Shown one piece after another: positions 18,281-28,200 of a stretch of DNA of 64,000 bases. The stretch's first letter is position 1. The number at the start of each line of letters is the position of its first letter. The stretch comes from Nocardioides cavernae (GTDB lineage: Bacteria > Actinomycetota > Actinomycetes > Propionibacteriales > Nocardioidaceae), in the NCBI RefSeq assembly GCF_016907475.1, contig NZ_JAFBCA010000001.1, positions 930,001 through 994,000 of the forward strand, written 5' to 3'. The translations under genes were made by a program, and so were the position numbers. The notes beneath the pieces were generated by a model. It worked only from the letters and a program-made list of their open reading frames with translations, ran no database searches and was not told where the DNA came from.

Positions 18281-19816
18281 ATGTCTGAGTTCCTCCTCCC
18301 CGATGTCGGCGAGGGCCTGACCGAGGCCGAGATCGTCGCGTGGAAGGTCAAGGTCGGCGACACGATCGAGATCAACGACGTCATCGTCGAGATCGAGACC
18401 GCCAAGTCGCTCGTCGAGCTGCCCTCGCCGTACGAGGGCACCGTCTTGGCGCTGCTCGTCGCCGAGGGCGAGACCGTGCCGGTCGGCACCCCGATCATCT
18501 CGATCGGCGCCGAGGGTGAGGCCGCTCCCGTGGCCCCCACCTCGACCCCGGCCGAGCAGACCGAGTCCGACCCGTACCTCGGGATGGCCGAGAAGGCAGG
18601 TGCGGCCCAGGTCGACCCGGCCGACATCGACCTGTCCAACCCGGCCGCCTCCGGCTCGATGGAGGGCGCGTCCCTCGTCGGCCGGATCAAGGCCGAGCGC
18701 GGCCCGATGCGCCGGGCCCGTCGCGGTTCGGCGTCCCCGAGCACCGACGCCGGCGCCCAGACGCAGCTGCAGGTGCAGGGCGCGTTCTCGCCCGGCGGCG
18801 CTCAGTCGCAGGACGTGCTGCCGGCCGACGAGTCGCCGGTCCCGGCCGTCGACCAGCGCCCCGAGCCCGCCGCCGCCCCCGCCGAGGCGCTCGTCCCGGC
18901 GGCCGCGCAGGCCGAGCCCAGCGACGTACGCGCGCTGGCGAAGCCGCCGGTGCGCAAGCTCGCCAAGGACCTGGGTGTCGACCTGAGCGCCCTCACCGGC
19001 TCCGGCCCGTCGGGCTCGATCACCCGTGACGACGTCCAGTCCGCCGCCAACGGCCCGGCCTCCACCGCTCCCGCCGTCACCGCTCCCGCTCCCGCAGCGG
19101 TCGCGTCCGGCGAGCGCGAGACCCGCGAGCCGATCAAGGGCGTGCGCAAGATGATGGCGACGGCGATGAGCCAGTCGGCGTTCACCAGCCCGCACGTCAC
19201 CGAGTGGATCACCGTCGACGTCACCGCCGCGATGCAGCTCGTCGCGCGGCTGAAGAAGCGCCCGGAGTTCCGCGACACCCGGGTCAGCCCGCTGCTCGTC
19301 CTCGCCCGCGCCGTCATCCTCGCGATGAAGCGCACCCCGGAGATCAACTCCTACTGGGACGAGGCCGCGCAGGAGGTCGTCTACAAGCACTACGTCAACC
19401 TCGGCATCGCGGCCGCCACGCCGCGCGGCCTCGTGGTGCCCAACGTCAAGGACGCCGACGCGCTCTCGATGACCGAGCTGGCCCAGGCGCTCGCCGCGCT
19501 CACCGCCACCGCTCGCGACGGCAAGACGCAGCCGGCCGAGATGGTGGGCGGCACCTTCACGATCACCAACGTGGGCGTGTTCGGCGTCGACGCCGGTACG
19601 CCGATCATCAACCCCGGCGAGTCCGCGATCCTCTGCTTCGGCGCGGTCAACAAGCGTCCGTGGGTCGACGAGGAGACCGGCGAGATCGTGGTCCGCGACG
19701 TCACGACGTTGGCGCTGTCCTTCGACCACCGTCACGTCGACGGCGAGAAGGGCTCGCGCTTCCTCGCCGACGTCGCCGGGATGCTGCAGGACCCGGGCAC
19801 GGCCCTGCTCTTCTGA
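18281..19816 (+). CDS. bkdC: Dihydrolipoamide acyltransferase E2 component
   Basis: A 511-aa core enzyme. The N-terminal lipoyl domain (residues 1-77) carries the lipoylated Lys in EIETAKSLVEL. A long Ala/Pro-rich linker follows, then a peripheral subunit-binding domain (PPVRKLAKDLGVDLSALTG, about residues 222-260) and the catalytic domain from about 285 with SFDHRHVDG near the end containing the active-site His and Asp. The linker holds one extra segment of about 100 residues between the lipoyl and binding domains, where bacterial E2 proteins often carry a second lipoyl domain; no second lipoyl Lys is seen. Start ATG 18281 follows GAGAGGGG. No E3 (lipoamide dehydrogenase) gene is nearby. Confidence 0.9.
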   Translation: MSEFLLPDVGEGLTEAEIVAWKVKVGDTIEINDVIVEIETAKSLVELPSPYEGTVLALLVAEGETVPVGTPIISIGAEGEAAPVAPTSTPAEQTESDPYLGMAEKAGAAQVDPADIDLSNPAASGSMEGASLVGRIKAERGPMRRARRGSASPSTDAGAQTQLQVQGAFSPGGAQSQDVLPADESPVPAVDQRPEPAAAPAEALVPAAAQAEPSDVRALAKPPVRKLAKDLGVDLSALTGSGPSGSITRDDVQSAANGPASTAPAVTAPAPAAVASGERETREPIKGVRKMMATAMSQSAFTSPHVTEWITVDVTAAMQLVARLKKRPEFRDTRVSPLLVLARAVILAMKRTPEINSYWDEAAQEVVYKHYVNLGIAAATPRGLVVPNVKDADALSMTELAQALAALTATARDGKTQPAEMVGGTFTITNVGVFGVDAGTPIINPGESAILCFGAVNKRPWVDEETGEIVVRDVTTLALSFDHRHVDGEKGSRFLADVAGMLQDPGTALLF

Positions 19817-19846
19817 TCGAGCGGGCACTTCCTGACGCCGATCAAA

Positions 19847-19886
19847 GTCGAGTCGGCGCATCCTGAGCAGGATGCGCCGACTCGAC
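19847..19886. terminator. Perfect 19-bp hairpin between convergent genes
   Basis: Arms 19847-19865 and 19868-19886 pair perfectly across 19 bp with a two-base loop, between the stop of bkdC and the convergent epimerase gene. The sequence CGTGTTT follows on the plus strand. A third, nearly identical copy of the right arm (one mismatch) lies at 19900-19918 and runs to the epimerase stop. It probably acts as a bidirectional terminator. Confidence 0.75.
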
Positions 19887-19919
19887 CGTGTTTCGAGGTC
19901 AGGATGCGCCGCCTCGACG

Positions 19920-20870
19920 TCAGCGGGCGTGCCAGGCCGCCAGCACCTCGGCCTCCCGCTCGGGCGTGAGCGCGGTGACGGGGGAGTCGAGGCAGCCCGG
20001 AGCGGTGTCCGCCAGCGGCCGGAGCCGGAGCCCGGTAGCGACGGCCGGGCCCGGGTCGTGCGCCAGCATGCCGTCGTACTCCGGCCGGGGGAGCCACAGC
20101 GGGAGCGAGTCCTTGCCGGCCCAGGGCGCGGCGCCCTGGCCTTCGAGGAAGTCGCTGTCGACCCAGGTGAGCCGCGGGTCGGTGTTGCCGACGCCGGCGG
20201 CCACCTGCCCCAGCAGGTCGCCGAGCGGCACGGGCTCGCCCACAGCGTCGTACGTCCCCGTCGTGCGCGTCTCGGCCAGCACGAGCAGCCACGCGGCGAG
20301 GTCGCGCACGTCGATCACCTGCACGACGTCCTCGGGTCGCCCCGGCGCCAGCACCTCGCCGCCACGAGCCAGCCGCTGCGGCCAGTGGGCGAAGCGCCCG
20401 GTCGGGTCGCCGGGCCCGACGATGAGGCCGGGCCGCGCGACCACCGACGACGTCGCGCCCGACTGCACGATCTGCTCGCACGCCACCTTCATCCCGCCGT
20501 AGGCCTCCGGGTCCACCGCAAGATCCACGTCGGCGGTGATCGGCTCGAGCAACGGCTCCATCGCAGACGATGAGTTGTCGGCGTAGACGCTGATGGTGGA
20601 CACGAAGACCCAGTGGGCGTACGACGTCGCGGCGACGGCGCTGCTCGCCTGCGACGGGAGCCGCGTCACGTCGACGACCGCGTCCCAGCCGCCGTCGGCC
20701 ACTGCGGCCGGCGGCGGGTCGGCGCGGTCCCACGGCAGGTGGGTGGCGCCCTCCGGCACGGGTCCGGACGCGCCGCGGCAGGCGCAGGTGACGTCCCAGC
20801 CGCGCGCCACCGCCTGCAGCGCGACCTCGCGGGACAGGAACCGGGTGCCGCCGAGCACGAGGAGCAACAT
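19920..20870 (-). CDS. NAD-dependent epimerase/reductase-like protein
   Basis: A 316-aa Rossmann-fold protein of the extended SDR class. The N-terminal motif LVLGGTRFLSREV is a GGTxFLG-type NAD(P)-binding loop, VFVSTISVY and YGGMKVACEQ stand where the catalytic Ser and Tyr-x-x-x-Lys are expected, and VVARPGLIVGPGDPTGRF is the usual downstream block. Tyr is present in YGGMK, so the catalytic pair is intact. The substrate is unknown; relatives are annotated as nucleoside-diphosphate-sugar epimerases or isoflavone-reductase-like. ATG 20870 gives the glycine-rich loop at the very N-terminus, as the family requires. Confidence 0.8.
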   Translation of the reverse strand: MLLLVLGGTRFLSREVALQAVARGWDVTCACRGASGPVPEGATHLPWDRADPPPAAVADGGWDAVVDVTRLPSQASSAVAATSYAHWVFVSTISVYADNSSSAMEPLLEPITADVDLAVDPEAYGGMKVACEQIVQSGATSSVVARPGLIVGPGDPTGRFAHWPQRLARGGEVLAPGRPEDVVQVIDVRDLAAWLLVLAETRTTGTYDAVGEPVPLGDLLGQVAAGVGNTDPRLTWVDSDFLEGQGAAPWAGKDSLPLWLPRPEYDGMLAHDPGPAVATGLRLRPLADTAPGCLDSPVTALTPEREAEVLAAWHAR

Positions 20871-21006
20871 GTGAGCACTCCACCGCCTCGCCCCACCCCC
20901 GGCAAGGGCGGTTCGCTGTGGGCGCAACCGGCCGCTTCCTTTTGGCACGAGAGGCCGTGAACTGCGACAATGGACCCTCCGTAAGGGTGAGAAGAGGAGT
21001 GTGCGG

Positions 21007-22482
21007 ATGGCTCAGGACTCCGCCACGGCTACCCCTGGCGAGCCGCCCACCACCGCGGCCCTGCTGGCACGCGCGCAGCAGGTGGCCGACCAGCTGGTCA
21101 GGGAGGCACGCGAGGAGGCCGAGCGCCTCACGACCGACCTCGCCACCCTGCGTGAGCAGACCCGCCTGCTGAAGGTCGAGACCGAGCGCGACCGCGCCGA
21201 GGCCGGCCGCGCCCGCGCGCAGGCCGAGGAGGTGCTCGCCGGCGCCTCCCAGGAGGCCGCCACGATCGTCGTGGACGCCAACGAGCAGGCCGCGCTCCTG
21301 ATGAGGTCGGCCGAGGGTGCCCGGGACCAGCAGGTCGAGGCGGCCCGGACCGAGAGCGACAAGCTCCGCGCCCAGGCGCAGGACGACGCGGCTTCCCTGC
21401 GCGCCGAGTCGCAGGAGCTGCGCGACACCGCGGCCAGCGAGAAGACCGAGCTGCTGGAGGGCGCGCGGACCGAGGCGGACGCCATGCTCGCCGGCGCCCA
21501 GGAGACCGCGGCCCGCCTCGTCGAGGAGGCCCGCACCGCCGGGCAGCAGCACCTCGACTCTGCGACCGCCGAGGCCGAGTCGCTGCGGGCCAGCGCGTCC
21601 ACCGAGTCCGCCCGGATGCGCGACGAGGCCTCGCTCCACGTCGAGGACCTGCGCCGTACGACCGGCGCGGAGGTCGACCAGATGCGCCGGTCCGCCGAGG
21701 AGATGCTGGCCGCCGCGCGCACCGAGAGCGACGAGAAGCTGCGCCACGCCGCCGAGCAGACCGCGTGGGCCACGCAGACCGTCGAGTCGGTGCTCGCCGG
21801 CGCGGCCACCGAGGCCGACTCGATCCGCAGGTCCGCCCACGCCGACGCCGGTGACCACGCACGGCTGGCCCGCCAGCGCGCCCACGGCGTCATCGTCACG
21901 GTCAACGGCCGGATGGCGCTCGAGCTCGCCGAGGCCAAGCAGCGGGCCGAGGAGATCACCCAGGACGCCGCCAGCACGGCCGCCGAGCGGAAGGCCGAGG
22001 CCAGGGCCGCCCTCGAGCAGGCCGAGGCCGATGCCGCCCGGATCGTCGCCGACGCGACCGACGAGTCCGAGCGGGCGGTCGAGCGGCTCGAACGCCGCCG
22101 GTCCGAGGCCGAGAGCGGTGCGGCCAGCCTGCGCGCGCTCGTCGCCGAGGAGGTCACCCGCAGCCGGGCCGACGCAGCCGAGGACCGCCGCCGCGCACGC
22201 GAGGAGTCCGTCGCGCTCGTCGCCGAGGGCCGCGCCGAGGCCGACCAGCTCCGCGACAGCGCCCGCCGCGCGCTCGAGCGCGCCCGGGCCGAGATCGCGC
22301 AGCTCAAGGAGCAGCGCGACACCATCGCGGCCGAGCTCGGCCAGCTCTCCGGCGTCATCGCGGCGCTCTCCGTGCCCGAGCGCGCGCAGGCCGGAGCCGA
22401 CGACACCGACCCGACCCCCAGCGACCCCCACACCCCGCCACCCCCCACAGCCCCGCCAAGCCAGGAGACCCCCGATGCCTGA
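21007..22482 (+). CDS. Long coiled-coil protein (polar/cytoskeletal type)
   Basis: A 491-aa protein that is almost entirely one coiled coil, rich in Ala, Glu, Arg and Asp with repeated EAxxxRxxA patterns such as AQAEEVLAGASQEAATIV. There is no signal peptide or membrane segment, and the C-terminus is a Pro/Asp-rich tail. Related actinobacterial proteins are annotated as cellulose-binding proteins or Scy/FilP-like cytoskeletal proteins, but length and composition alone are weak evidence. ATG 21007 is chosen over GTG 21001 because AGAGGAG lies 8 bases before it. Its end overlaps the next gene by 8 bp, so the two are probably made together. Confidence 0.75.
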   Translation: MAQDSATATPGEPPTTAALLARAQQVADQLVREAREEAERLTTDLATLREQTRLLKVETERDRAEAGRARAQAEEVLAGASQEAATIVVDANEQAALLMRSAEGARDQQVEAARTESDKLRAQAQDDAASLRAESQELRDTAASEKTELLEGARTEADAMLAGAQETAARLVEEARTAGQQHLDSATAEAESLRASASTESARMRDEASLHVEDLRRTTGAEVDQMRRSAEEMLAAARTESDEKLRHAAEQTAWATQTVESVLAGAATEADSIRRSAHADAGDHARLARQRAHGVIVTVNGRMALELAEAKQRAEEITQDAASTAAERKAEARAALEQAEADAARIVADATDESERAVERLERRRSEAESGAASLRALVAEEVTRSRADAAEDRRRAREESVALVAEGRAEADQLRDSARRALERARAEIAQLKEQRDTIAAELGQLSGVIAALSVPERAQAGADDTDPTPSDPHTPPPPTAPPSQETPDA

Positions 22483-23518
22483 AGAGATGTTCACGACCGT
22501 GCGCCGCGGCTACGACCCGGGCGAGGTCGAGCGTGCCGTGGGTCAGGCCCAGGCGGAGGTCGCCGACCTGCGTCAGCGGCTCGAGGCGGCCGAGGCGGCT
22601 GCCGACTCGGCGAAGGGCGAGGCCTCGGCATCCCGCGAGGCGCTCGTCGCGCGCGAGTCGCACCAGCCCGAGGCGCCGTCGTACGAGCACCTCGGTGAGC
22701 GCATCGGGCAGATCCTCTCGCTCGCCGAGGCCGAGGCCGCCGAGGTCCGTGACCGGGTGCTCGGCGAGGTCGAGACCATGCGCAAGGAGGCCGAGCAGGA
22801 GGTGGGTGCCCTGCGCGCCGACGCCGACCGCTACGCCGAGGACACGCGCCGCGACGCCGACGCCGAGGGCGCCCGCGTCCTCGCCGACGCGCGCAAGGCA
22901 GCCGACGGGGAGCGGGACGCCGCCGAGCGCGACGCCTCCGCGCGTCGCGCCGAGGCCGAGGCCCTCTACGAGGACCAGCGCGCGAAGGCCGCCCAGGCAG
23001 CCGCGGACTTCGAGACCACGCTCGCCGAGCGTCGCCAGAAGGCCACGGCCGAGTTCCAGGCCCAGCAGGCCGCGACCCAGGCCGAGCTCGACGCGATGGC
23101 CGCTCGCAACAAGGACACCGAGGCCACCCTCGAGCGCAACCGGGTGGAGGCCGAGGAGCGCATCGCCCGGATGCTCGCCGACGCCGAGGAGAGGTCGACG
23201 ACCATGGTGTCCGAGGCCCGCACCTCCGCCGACCGCGTACGCGCCGAGTCCGAGCGGGAGCTGGCCGCCGCCGCCCAGCGCCGCGACAGCATCAACGCCC
23301 AGCTGTCCAACGTCCGGCAGATGCTCGCGACCCTCACCGGCACCGTGCCCGGGGTCGTCGGCCTGTCCGACGCGCCCGCCCCCTCGGCCACCGCCCCGCA
23401 CGGCGACCCCGTCGCCGACGCGGCTCGCGCGGAGTCGGACGAGCCCGAGGCCGCGGAGAGCGCCGACGAGCAGGACGACACGCCGGACGACACGCCGGAC
23501 GCGGCCGAGGAGCGGTGA
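22475..23518 (+). CDS. DivIVA-like coiled-coil protein
   Basis: A 347-aa protein. The N-terminus MFTTVRRGYDPGEVERAVGQ resembles the membrane-binding DivIVA/Wag31 domain, whose conserved residues in this stretch include the Phe and the RGYDP segment. A linker with HLGERIGQILSLAEAEAAEV follows, then about 200 residues of coiled coil (KATAEFQAQQAATQAELDAM and similar) and an acidic tail. DivIVA proteins bind curved membrane at cell poles and organise tip growth. The start overlaps the end of the upstream coiled-coil gene (22475-22482) and has CCAGGAG upstream. It is not the canonical wag31, which normally sits next to the ftsZ/sepF cluster; this looks like a second DivIVA-domain protein. Confidence 0.72.
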   Translation: MPEEMFTTVRRGYDPGEVERAVGQAQAEVADLRQRLEAAEAAADSAKGEASASREALVARESHQPEAPSYEHLGERIGQILSLAEAEAAEVRDRVLGEVETMRKEAEQEVGALRADADRYAEDTRRDADAEGARVLADARKAADGERDAAERDASARRAEAEALYEDQRAKAAQAAADFETTLAERRQKATAEFQAQQAATQAELDAMAARNKDTEATLERNRVEAEERIARMLADAEERSTTMVSEARTSADRVRAESERELAAAAQRRDSINAQLSNVRQMLATLTGTVPGVVGLSDAPAPSATAPHGDPVADAARAESDEPEAAESADEQDDTPDDTPDAAEER

Positions 23519-23521
23519 GCC

Positions 23522-23551
23522 AGGCGGGTTCTCACGCTCGAGAACCCGCCT
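23522..23551. terminator. Bidirectional terminator-like hairpin
   Basis: Arms AGGCGGGTTCTC (23522-23533) and GAGAACCCGCCT (23540-23551) pair perfectly over 12 bp with a 6-base loop. It lies 4 bases after the DivIVA-like gene stop and faces the convergent carboxyltransferase gene. There is no T-run, as is usual in actinobacteria. Confidence 0.75.
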
Positions 23552-23555
23552 CACA

Positions 23556-23610
23556 CACCGCTCGATCGGCGACACGCCCCGACGCACCGCTCGGGTGACG
23601 ACACGCCTCG
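23556..23610. repeat. Two copies of a split repeat motif (family C motif)
   Basis: The motif CACCGCTCG, five free bases, then CGACACGCC occurs at 23556 and again at 23585, 29 bp apart, directly downstream of the hairpin at 23522-23551. The same 9+5+9 arrangement recurs once more at 62023, next to other palindromes. The sequence between the two conserved halves differs each time. Confidence 0.8.
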
Positions 23611-23615
23611 GATCG

Positions 23616-25091
23616 TCAGACGTAGCGCCGCGCCCGCTCGTCCGCCGACCCCGGCCCGGAGGTGATGAGAGCGCTGAGCTCGTGCTCGAGCACGGCGCCG
23701 ACGCGACGGCAGAACTCCTCGGCCTCGTCGGCCGCATCGGGCTTCTCGCTCACGATCCGGTCGACCACGCCCCGGCGGTGGAGGTCGATGGCCCGCACCT
23801 GCTGCGCCCGCGCCATCTCGGCGGCGTGGTCGAGGTCGCGGTGCACGATCGCAGAGGCGCCTTCGGGCGGCAGCGGTGACAGCCACGCGTGCTGTGCCGC
23901 AACCACCCGGTCGGCGGGCAGCAGGGCGAGCGCGCCACCGCCGTTGCCCTCGCCCAGCATCAGGCACAGCGTGGGCGCGTCGAGGGTGACGAGGTCCGCC
24001 AGTGAGCGGGCGATCTCACCGGCCAGCCCGCCGTTCTCGGCGTCGGCGGAGAGGGCGGCCCCCTGCGTGTCGATGACCGTCACGAGCGGCAGCCCGAGCT
24101 CGGACGCCAGCCGCATCCCGCGTCTGGCCTCGCGCAGCGCCTCGGGTCCCATCGGGTGGTCGGTGGTCTGGCCGCGGCGGTCCTGGCCGAGGAAGACGCA
24201 CGGCGCCTCGCCGAAGCGCGCGAGCGCGATCAGGAGCCCCGCGTCGCGTTCGCCCTGCCCGGTCCCGTTGAGGGGTACGACGTCGCTGGCGGCGTAGCGC
24301 AGCAGCCGTCGTACGCCCGGTCGATCCGGGCGCCGCGACCGGGTCACGCAGTCCCACGCGTCGACGTCCGGCACGTTCTCCTGCCCCGGGTCCGCGACCG
24401 GGGCGACGCCCTCCCGGGCCGCCATGAGGATGCTGAGCGCGCGGTCGAGGATCTCCTTGATCTCCTCGGGCGGCAGGACGGCGTCGATGATGCCGCGGGC
24501 GTAGAGGTTCTCCGAGGTCTGCACGCCCTCGGGGAAGGGGCGGTCGTAGAGCGCCTCGTAGACCCGGGGGCCGAGGAAGCCGACAAGCGCGCCCGGCTCG
24601 GCGACCGTCACGTGGCCGAGCGAGCCCCACGACGCCATCACGCCGCCGGTGGTGGGGTGGCGCAGGTAGACGAGGTAGGGCAGGCCCGCGGTGCGGTGCG
24701 CGGCCACGGCCGCGGAGATCCGGACCATCTGCACGAAGGCCGGGGTGCCCTCCTGCATGCGGGTGCCGCCGCTCACGGGCGCGGCCACGAGGGGCAGGCC
24801 TTCGCGGGTCGCCCGCTCGATGCCGGCGACGATCCGGTCGGCCGCGGCCCGTCCGATCGACCCGGCCAGGAAGCCGAACTCGCCCACCAGCACGGCGATT
24901 CGTCGCCCGTGCATCCGCGCCTCGCCGGTCAGCACCGACTCGTCGACGCCCGACTTCTCGGCCGCGGCGGCCAGCTCGGCGGCGTACGCCTCGCTGACGC
25001 CGTCACGCGTCGGAGCGGTGTCCCAGGAGGACCACGAGCCCTCGTCGAGGACCAGGTCGATGAGGTCGCGCGCAGTCAGTCGTTCGCTCAT
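23616..25091 (-). CDS. Acyl-CoA carboxylase carboxyltransferase (fused beta and alpha domains)
   Basis: A 491-aa protein with two crotonase-fold halves. The N-terminal half is AccD-like (VLVGEFGFLAGSIGRAAADRI, PVSGGTRMQEGT and HPTTGGVMASWGSLG), and the C-terminal half is AccA-like (VIDTQGAALSADAENGG, MLGEGNGGGALALLPADRV, SPLPPEGASAIV). The oxyanion-hole glycines of both halves are present. It resembles mycobacterial AccD3 in size and order. The zinc ribbon of the E. coli AccD N-terminus is absent. The enzyme transfers carboxyl from carboxybiotin to an acyl-CoA. ATG 25091 follows TAACCT (complement of 25098-25103) by 6 bases, a leaderless pattern. Confidence 0.85.
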   Translation of the reverse strand: MSERLTARDLIDLVLDEGSWSSWDTAPTRDGVSEAYAAELAAAAEKSGVDESVLTGEARMHGRRIAVLVGEFGFLAGSIGRAAADRIVAGIERATREGLPLVAAPVSGGTRMQEGTPAFVQMVRISAAVAAHRTAGLPYLVYLRHPTTGGVMASWGSLGHVTVAEPGALVGFLGPRVYEALYDRPFPEGVQTSENLYARGIIDAVLPPEEIKEILDRALSILMAAREGVAPVADPGQENVPDVDAWDCVTRSRRPDRPGVRRLLRYAASDVVPLNGTGQGERDAGLLIALARFGEAPCVFLGQDRRGQTTDHPMGPEALREARRGMRLASELGLPLVTVIDTQGAALSADAENGGLAGEIARSLADLVTLDAPTLCLMLGEGNGGGALALLPADRVVAAQHAWLSPLPPEGASAIVHRDLDHAAEMARAQQVRAIDLHRRGVVDRIVSEKPDAADEAEEFCRRVGAVLEHELSALITSGPGSADERARRYV

Positions 25092-25269
25092 TGAGCGAGG
25101 TTAGGCCATGCGTCGCGACGGTCCGCCCCGGTGCCGGTCACCCGCAGGGGTAGGGGCGCCTACACCAGCGTAGGTAATCCCGAGCAGGGGATCCCTGACA
25201 GGGCCCTGGCCGGTCCACGGTGCAATCCGCTGTCCATCAGGCTCGGGCCACGCCTGTACGGAGATCGCT

Positions 25270-28200
25270 GTGGTCACTCGAGCAAACCGTCGCGTCGCAG
25301 GCCCCGTCGGCCTGTTCCTCCTCGTCCTGGCTGTGGTGCTGGCGCCCCTCGCGCCGGCGTCCGCAGCCCCTGGGGATCCGGGCACCATCGCGGGCACCGT
25401 CTACGAGCCCGACTTCTTCGAGGCCTCCGGTGCCACGGTCACCCTCTACAACGCGGCGAAGGTCGCGGTGGGGAGCCCCCAGGTCACCGGCGCCGACGGG
25501 ACGTACGAGTTCGGCGGCCTGGACGGCACCTACTACGTCGGCGCGACCAAGTCCGGTGTGGGCACGGTCTTCTACGACAGTGCGGGCACCATCGCCAACG
25601 CCGACGCGATCGCGGTCGACCCAGACTTCGGGGCGGAGTTCGTCGACCTCCAGCTGATCCCGCCGCCCGTCATCGCCGGCACCGTGAGCAACGCGAGCGG
25701 CCCGATCGCGGGAGCGGACGTCACCGCCTACGAGTACGACGACGTCGACGAGTTCTGGTTCGCGACGGCCTTCGCCAGCACCGATGCGTCCGGTCACTAC
25801 GAGCTCGCCGGCCTCGCGCCGAAGGCCTACCGGCTCCGGTTCAGTGCGCTGAATCACATCACGGAGTACTGGAACGACAAGACCTCCGTGTCCACGGCGG
25901 ACGACGTCACGGTGGTGACGGGCGAGGTCCAGCAGGCGAACGCGCTGCTGGCGGCCCGTACCCCGGTCTCCGGGCGGGTCACCGGCACCGGCGGCGCCAA
26001 CGTGGCGAACGCCAGCGTGACCGCGGAGCAACAGGTGACCGACGAGTTCGGGGACACCTACTGGGACGAGGTCGACTTCGCCTCCAGCGCAGCGGACGGG
26101 ACGTACACGCTGCGGGTGCCCGCCGGGCCCACCCGCATCTCGTTCGCCGCGACGGGCTACCTCACGGAGTACTACGACAACGTCCTCGACGCCGCCGACG
26201 CGCAACTGGTCCAGGTGGGGCAGACCCCGGTCGCGAACGTCAACGCCGCGCTCACGGCGGGCGGCAGGATCACCGGGACGGTCCGGACCTCGGGCGGCAC
26301 GGGGATCCCGAGCGTGTCGGTCACGGCGTACCGGCTCGTCGGCGGTCAGTGGCAGACGGCCGGCAGCGGCTTCACCGACAACGCCGGGAGCTACGTCGTC
26401 GACGGGCTGCGCACCGGCAGCTACCGACTGCGCTTCCAGACCTTCGGTGCCGGCGGCTACCTCCCGGAGTACTACCAGGACAAGGACACCCTCGAGACCG
26501 CCACCGACGTCGCGGTCGCCCAGGGCGCGACCGCCACCGCCGACGCCGTCCTCGACGTCGGCGGCCAGGTCTCGGGCACGGTCACGGGGCCGTCGGGTGC
26601 CGTCACGGGTGCCTCCGTCGTGCTCTACACCCCTAGTCGGTTCTCGTCCTCGGGCTGGACCTGGAGCGACTCGGACACCACGACCGCCGGTGGCGCGTAC
26701 TCCTTCACCGGTCTGGCCCCCGGCCCCTTCCGGGTGTGCGTGGACTCGGCAACGGGTCTCGCGCCGGAGTGCTGGAACGACAAGCCGGAGGTGTTCGCCG
26801 CCGACACCATCACAGCCGCCAAGAACAGCACCGCGACCGCGAGCTTCGTGCTGGCGGCGGCGCGGAAGATAACTGGCAGCGTGACCTCGCGCGCCGGGGG
26901 CGCCCTCACGGCGCCCTCCGTCACCGCCTATCGCAAGCTCACCGGTCCTGACGGCGCGTTCTGGTCGTTCGTCAGCTCCACGACGCCCGCGGCGGGCGGG
27001 GCGTACTCCCTGGACGTGGCCCCGGGCACCTACCGCGTCTCCGCCTCGGCGAATGAGCACCAGCAGCGGTTCTACAGCGAACCGGCGACCTCGACCCGGC
27101 CTACCCGGATCGTCGTCGCGGCCGGCGCCGACCAGACGGGCAAGGACATCGCCCTCGACCGCTACGGCCGGATCAGCGGCACGGTGGGCGGACCGTCGGG
27201 CGCCCTGACCGGCGCCACCGTCCGTGTCTACCGGTGGTCCAACCCGAGCTTCGTGCAGGCGGGCTCGGTGCAGACGACCGCCGGTGGCTCCTACACGTTC
27301 ACCGGCCTCAACGCCGGCAACTACCGGGTGGGCTTCTCGGCGGCCGCGATGACACCGGAGTTCAACCTCGACAAGAGCGACGTCGACCTCGGCGACGACG
27401 TGGCCGTGGCGCTCAACGGCACCGCGACCGTCAACGCCACCCTGGCCTCCAACCAGCGCACGCTGTCCGGCACGGTCACCGCGGCCGCAGGCGGAGCGGC
27501 CCTCGCCGATGCCGAGGTGCGCGTCGAGCGCGGCGTGCAGACCCAGGACGACGTCCGCTGGCGCAGCGTCGTCGACCTGACCACGGCGGCCGACGGCTCG
27601 TGGAGCACCACCGTGCCCGACGGCACCTACCGGCTCCGCTTCTCCCGGACGGGCTACCTCGGTCAGTGGTACGCCGGCGCCTCGACCGAGTCCGCGGCCA
27701 CCCCCGTCGTCGTGAGCGGCAGCAACCGCACGGGGCTGAACGCCGCACTGGCGCGGGCCGGCACGATCAGCGGCACCGTCACCGGGCCGGCAGGACCGGT
27801 CACCGACGGGTACGTCACCGTCTACCGCGAGGTCGCCCCGGGCGACTTCGAGGACGTGGACTACGCCTCGACGAGCGCGACCGGCGCATGGACCGTGGAC
27901 TCGCTCGCTCCGGGCACCTACGTCGTCGAGATCGGTGCCGACCGGTTCGTGACGGAGTACTGGAACGACAGGGCCACGTTGGCGGCAGCGGACCGCATCG
28001 TCGTCGGCATCGGCAGCACGGCCACCGCCAATGCCGCACTGGCTGCCGCGCGCACCATCTCCGGGACGCTCACCGGACCCACCGGCTCACCCCTGGCCGA
28101 CGCCGACGTCACCGTCGAGCGCAGGTACGACGACGGTGAGGGTGGCTTCTACTGGGACTACTACTCCGACGCGACGACCGCGGCCGCCGGCACCTGGACG

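Noticed and set aside
25237..27060. A 607-codon minus-strand frame inside the giant secreted protein gene
   Set aside because: It is a GC-bias shadow: low-complexity Arg/Gly/Val sequence with no domain, opposite a gene with clear repeats.
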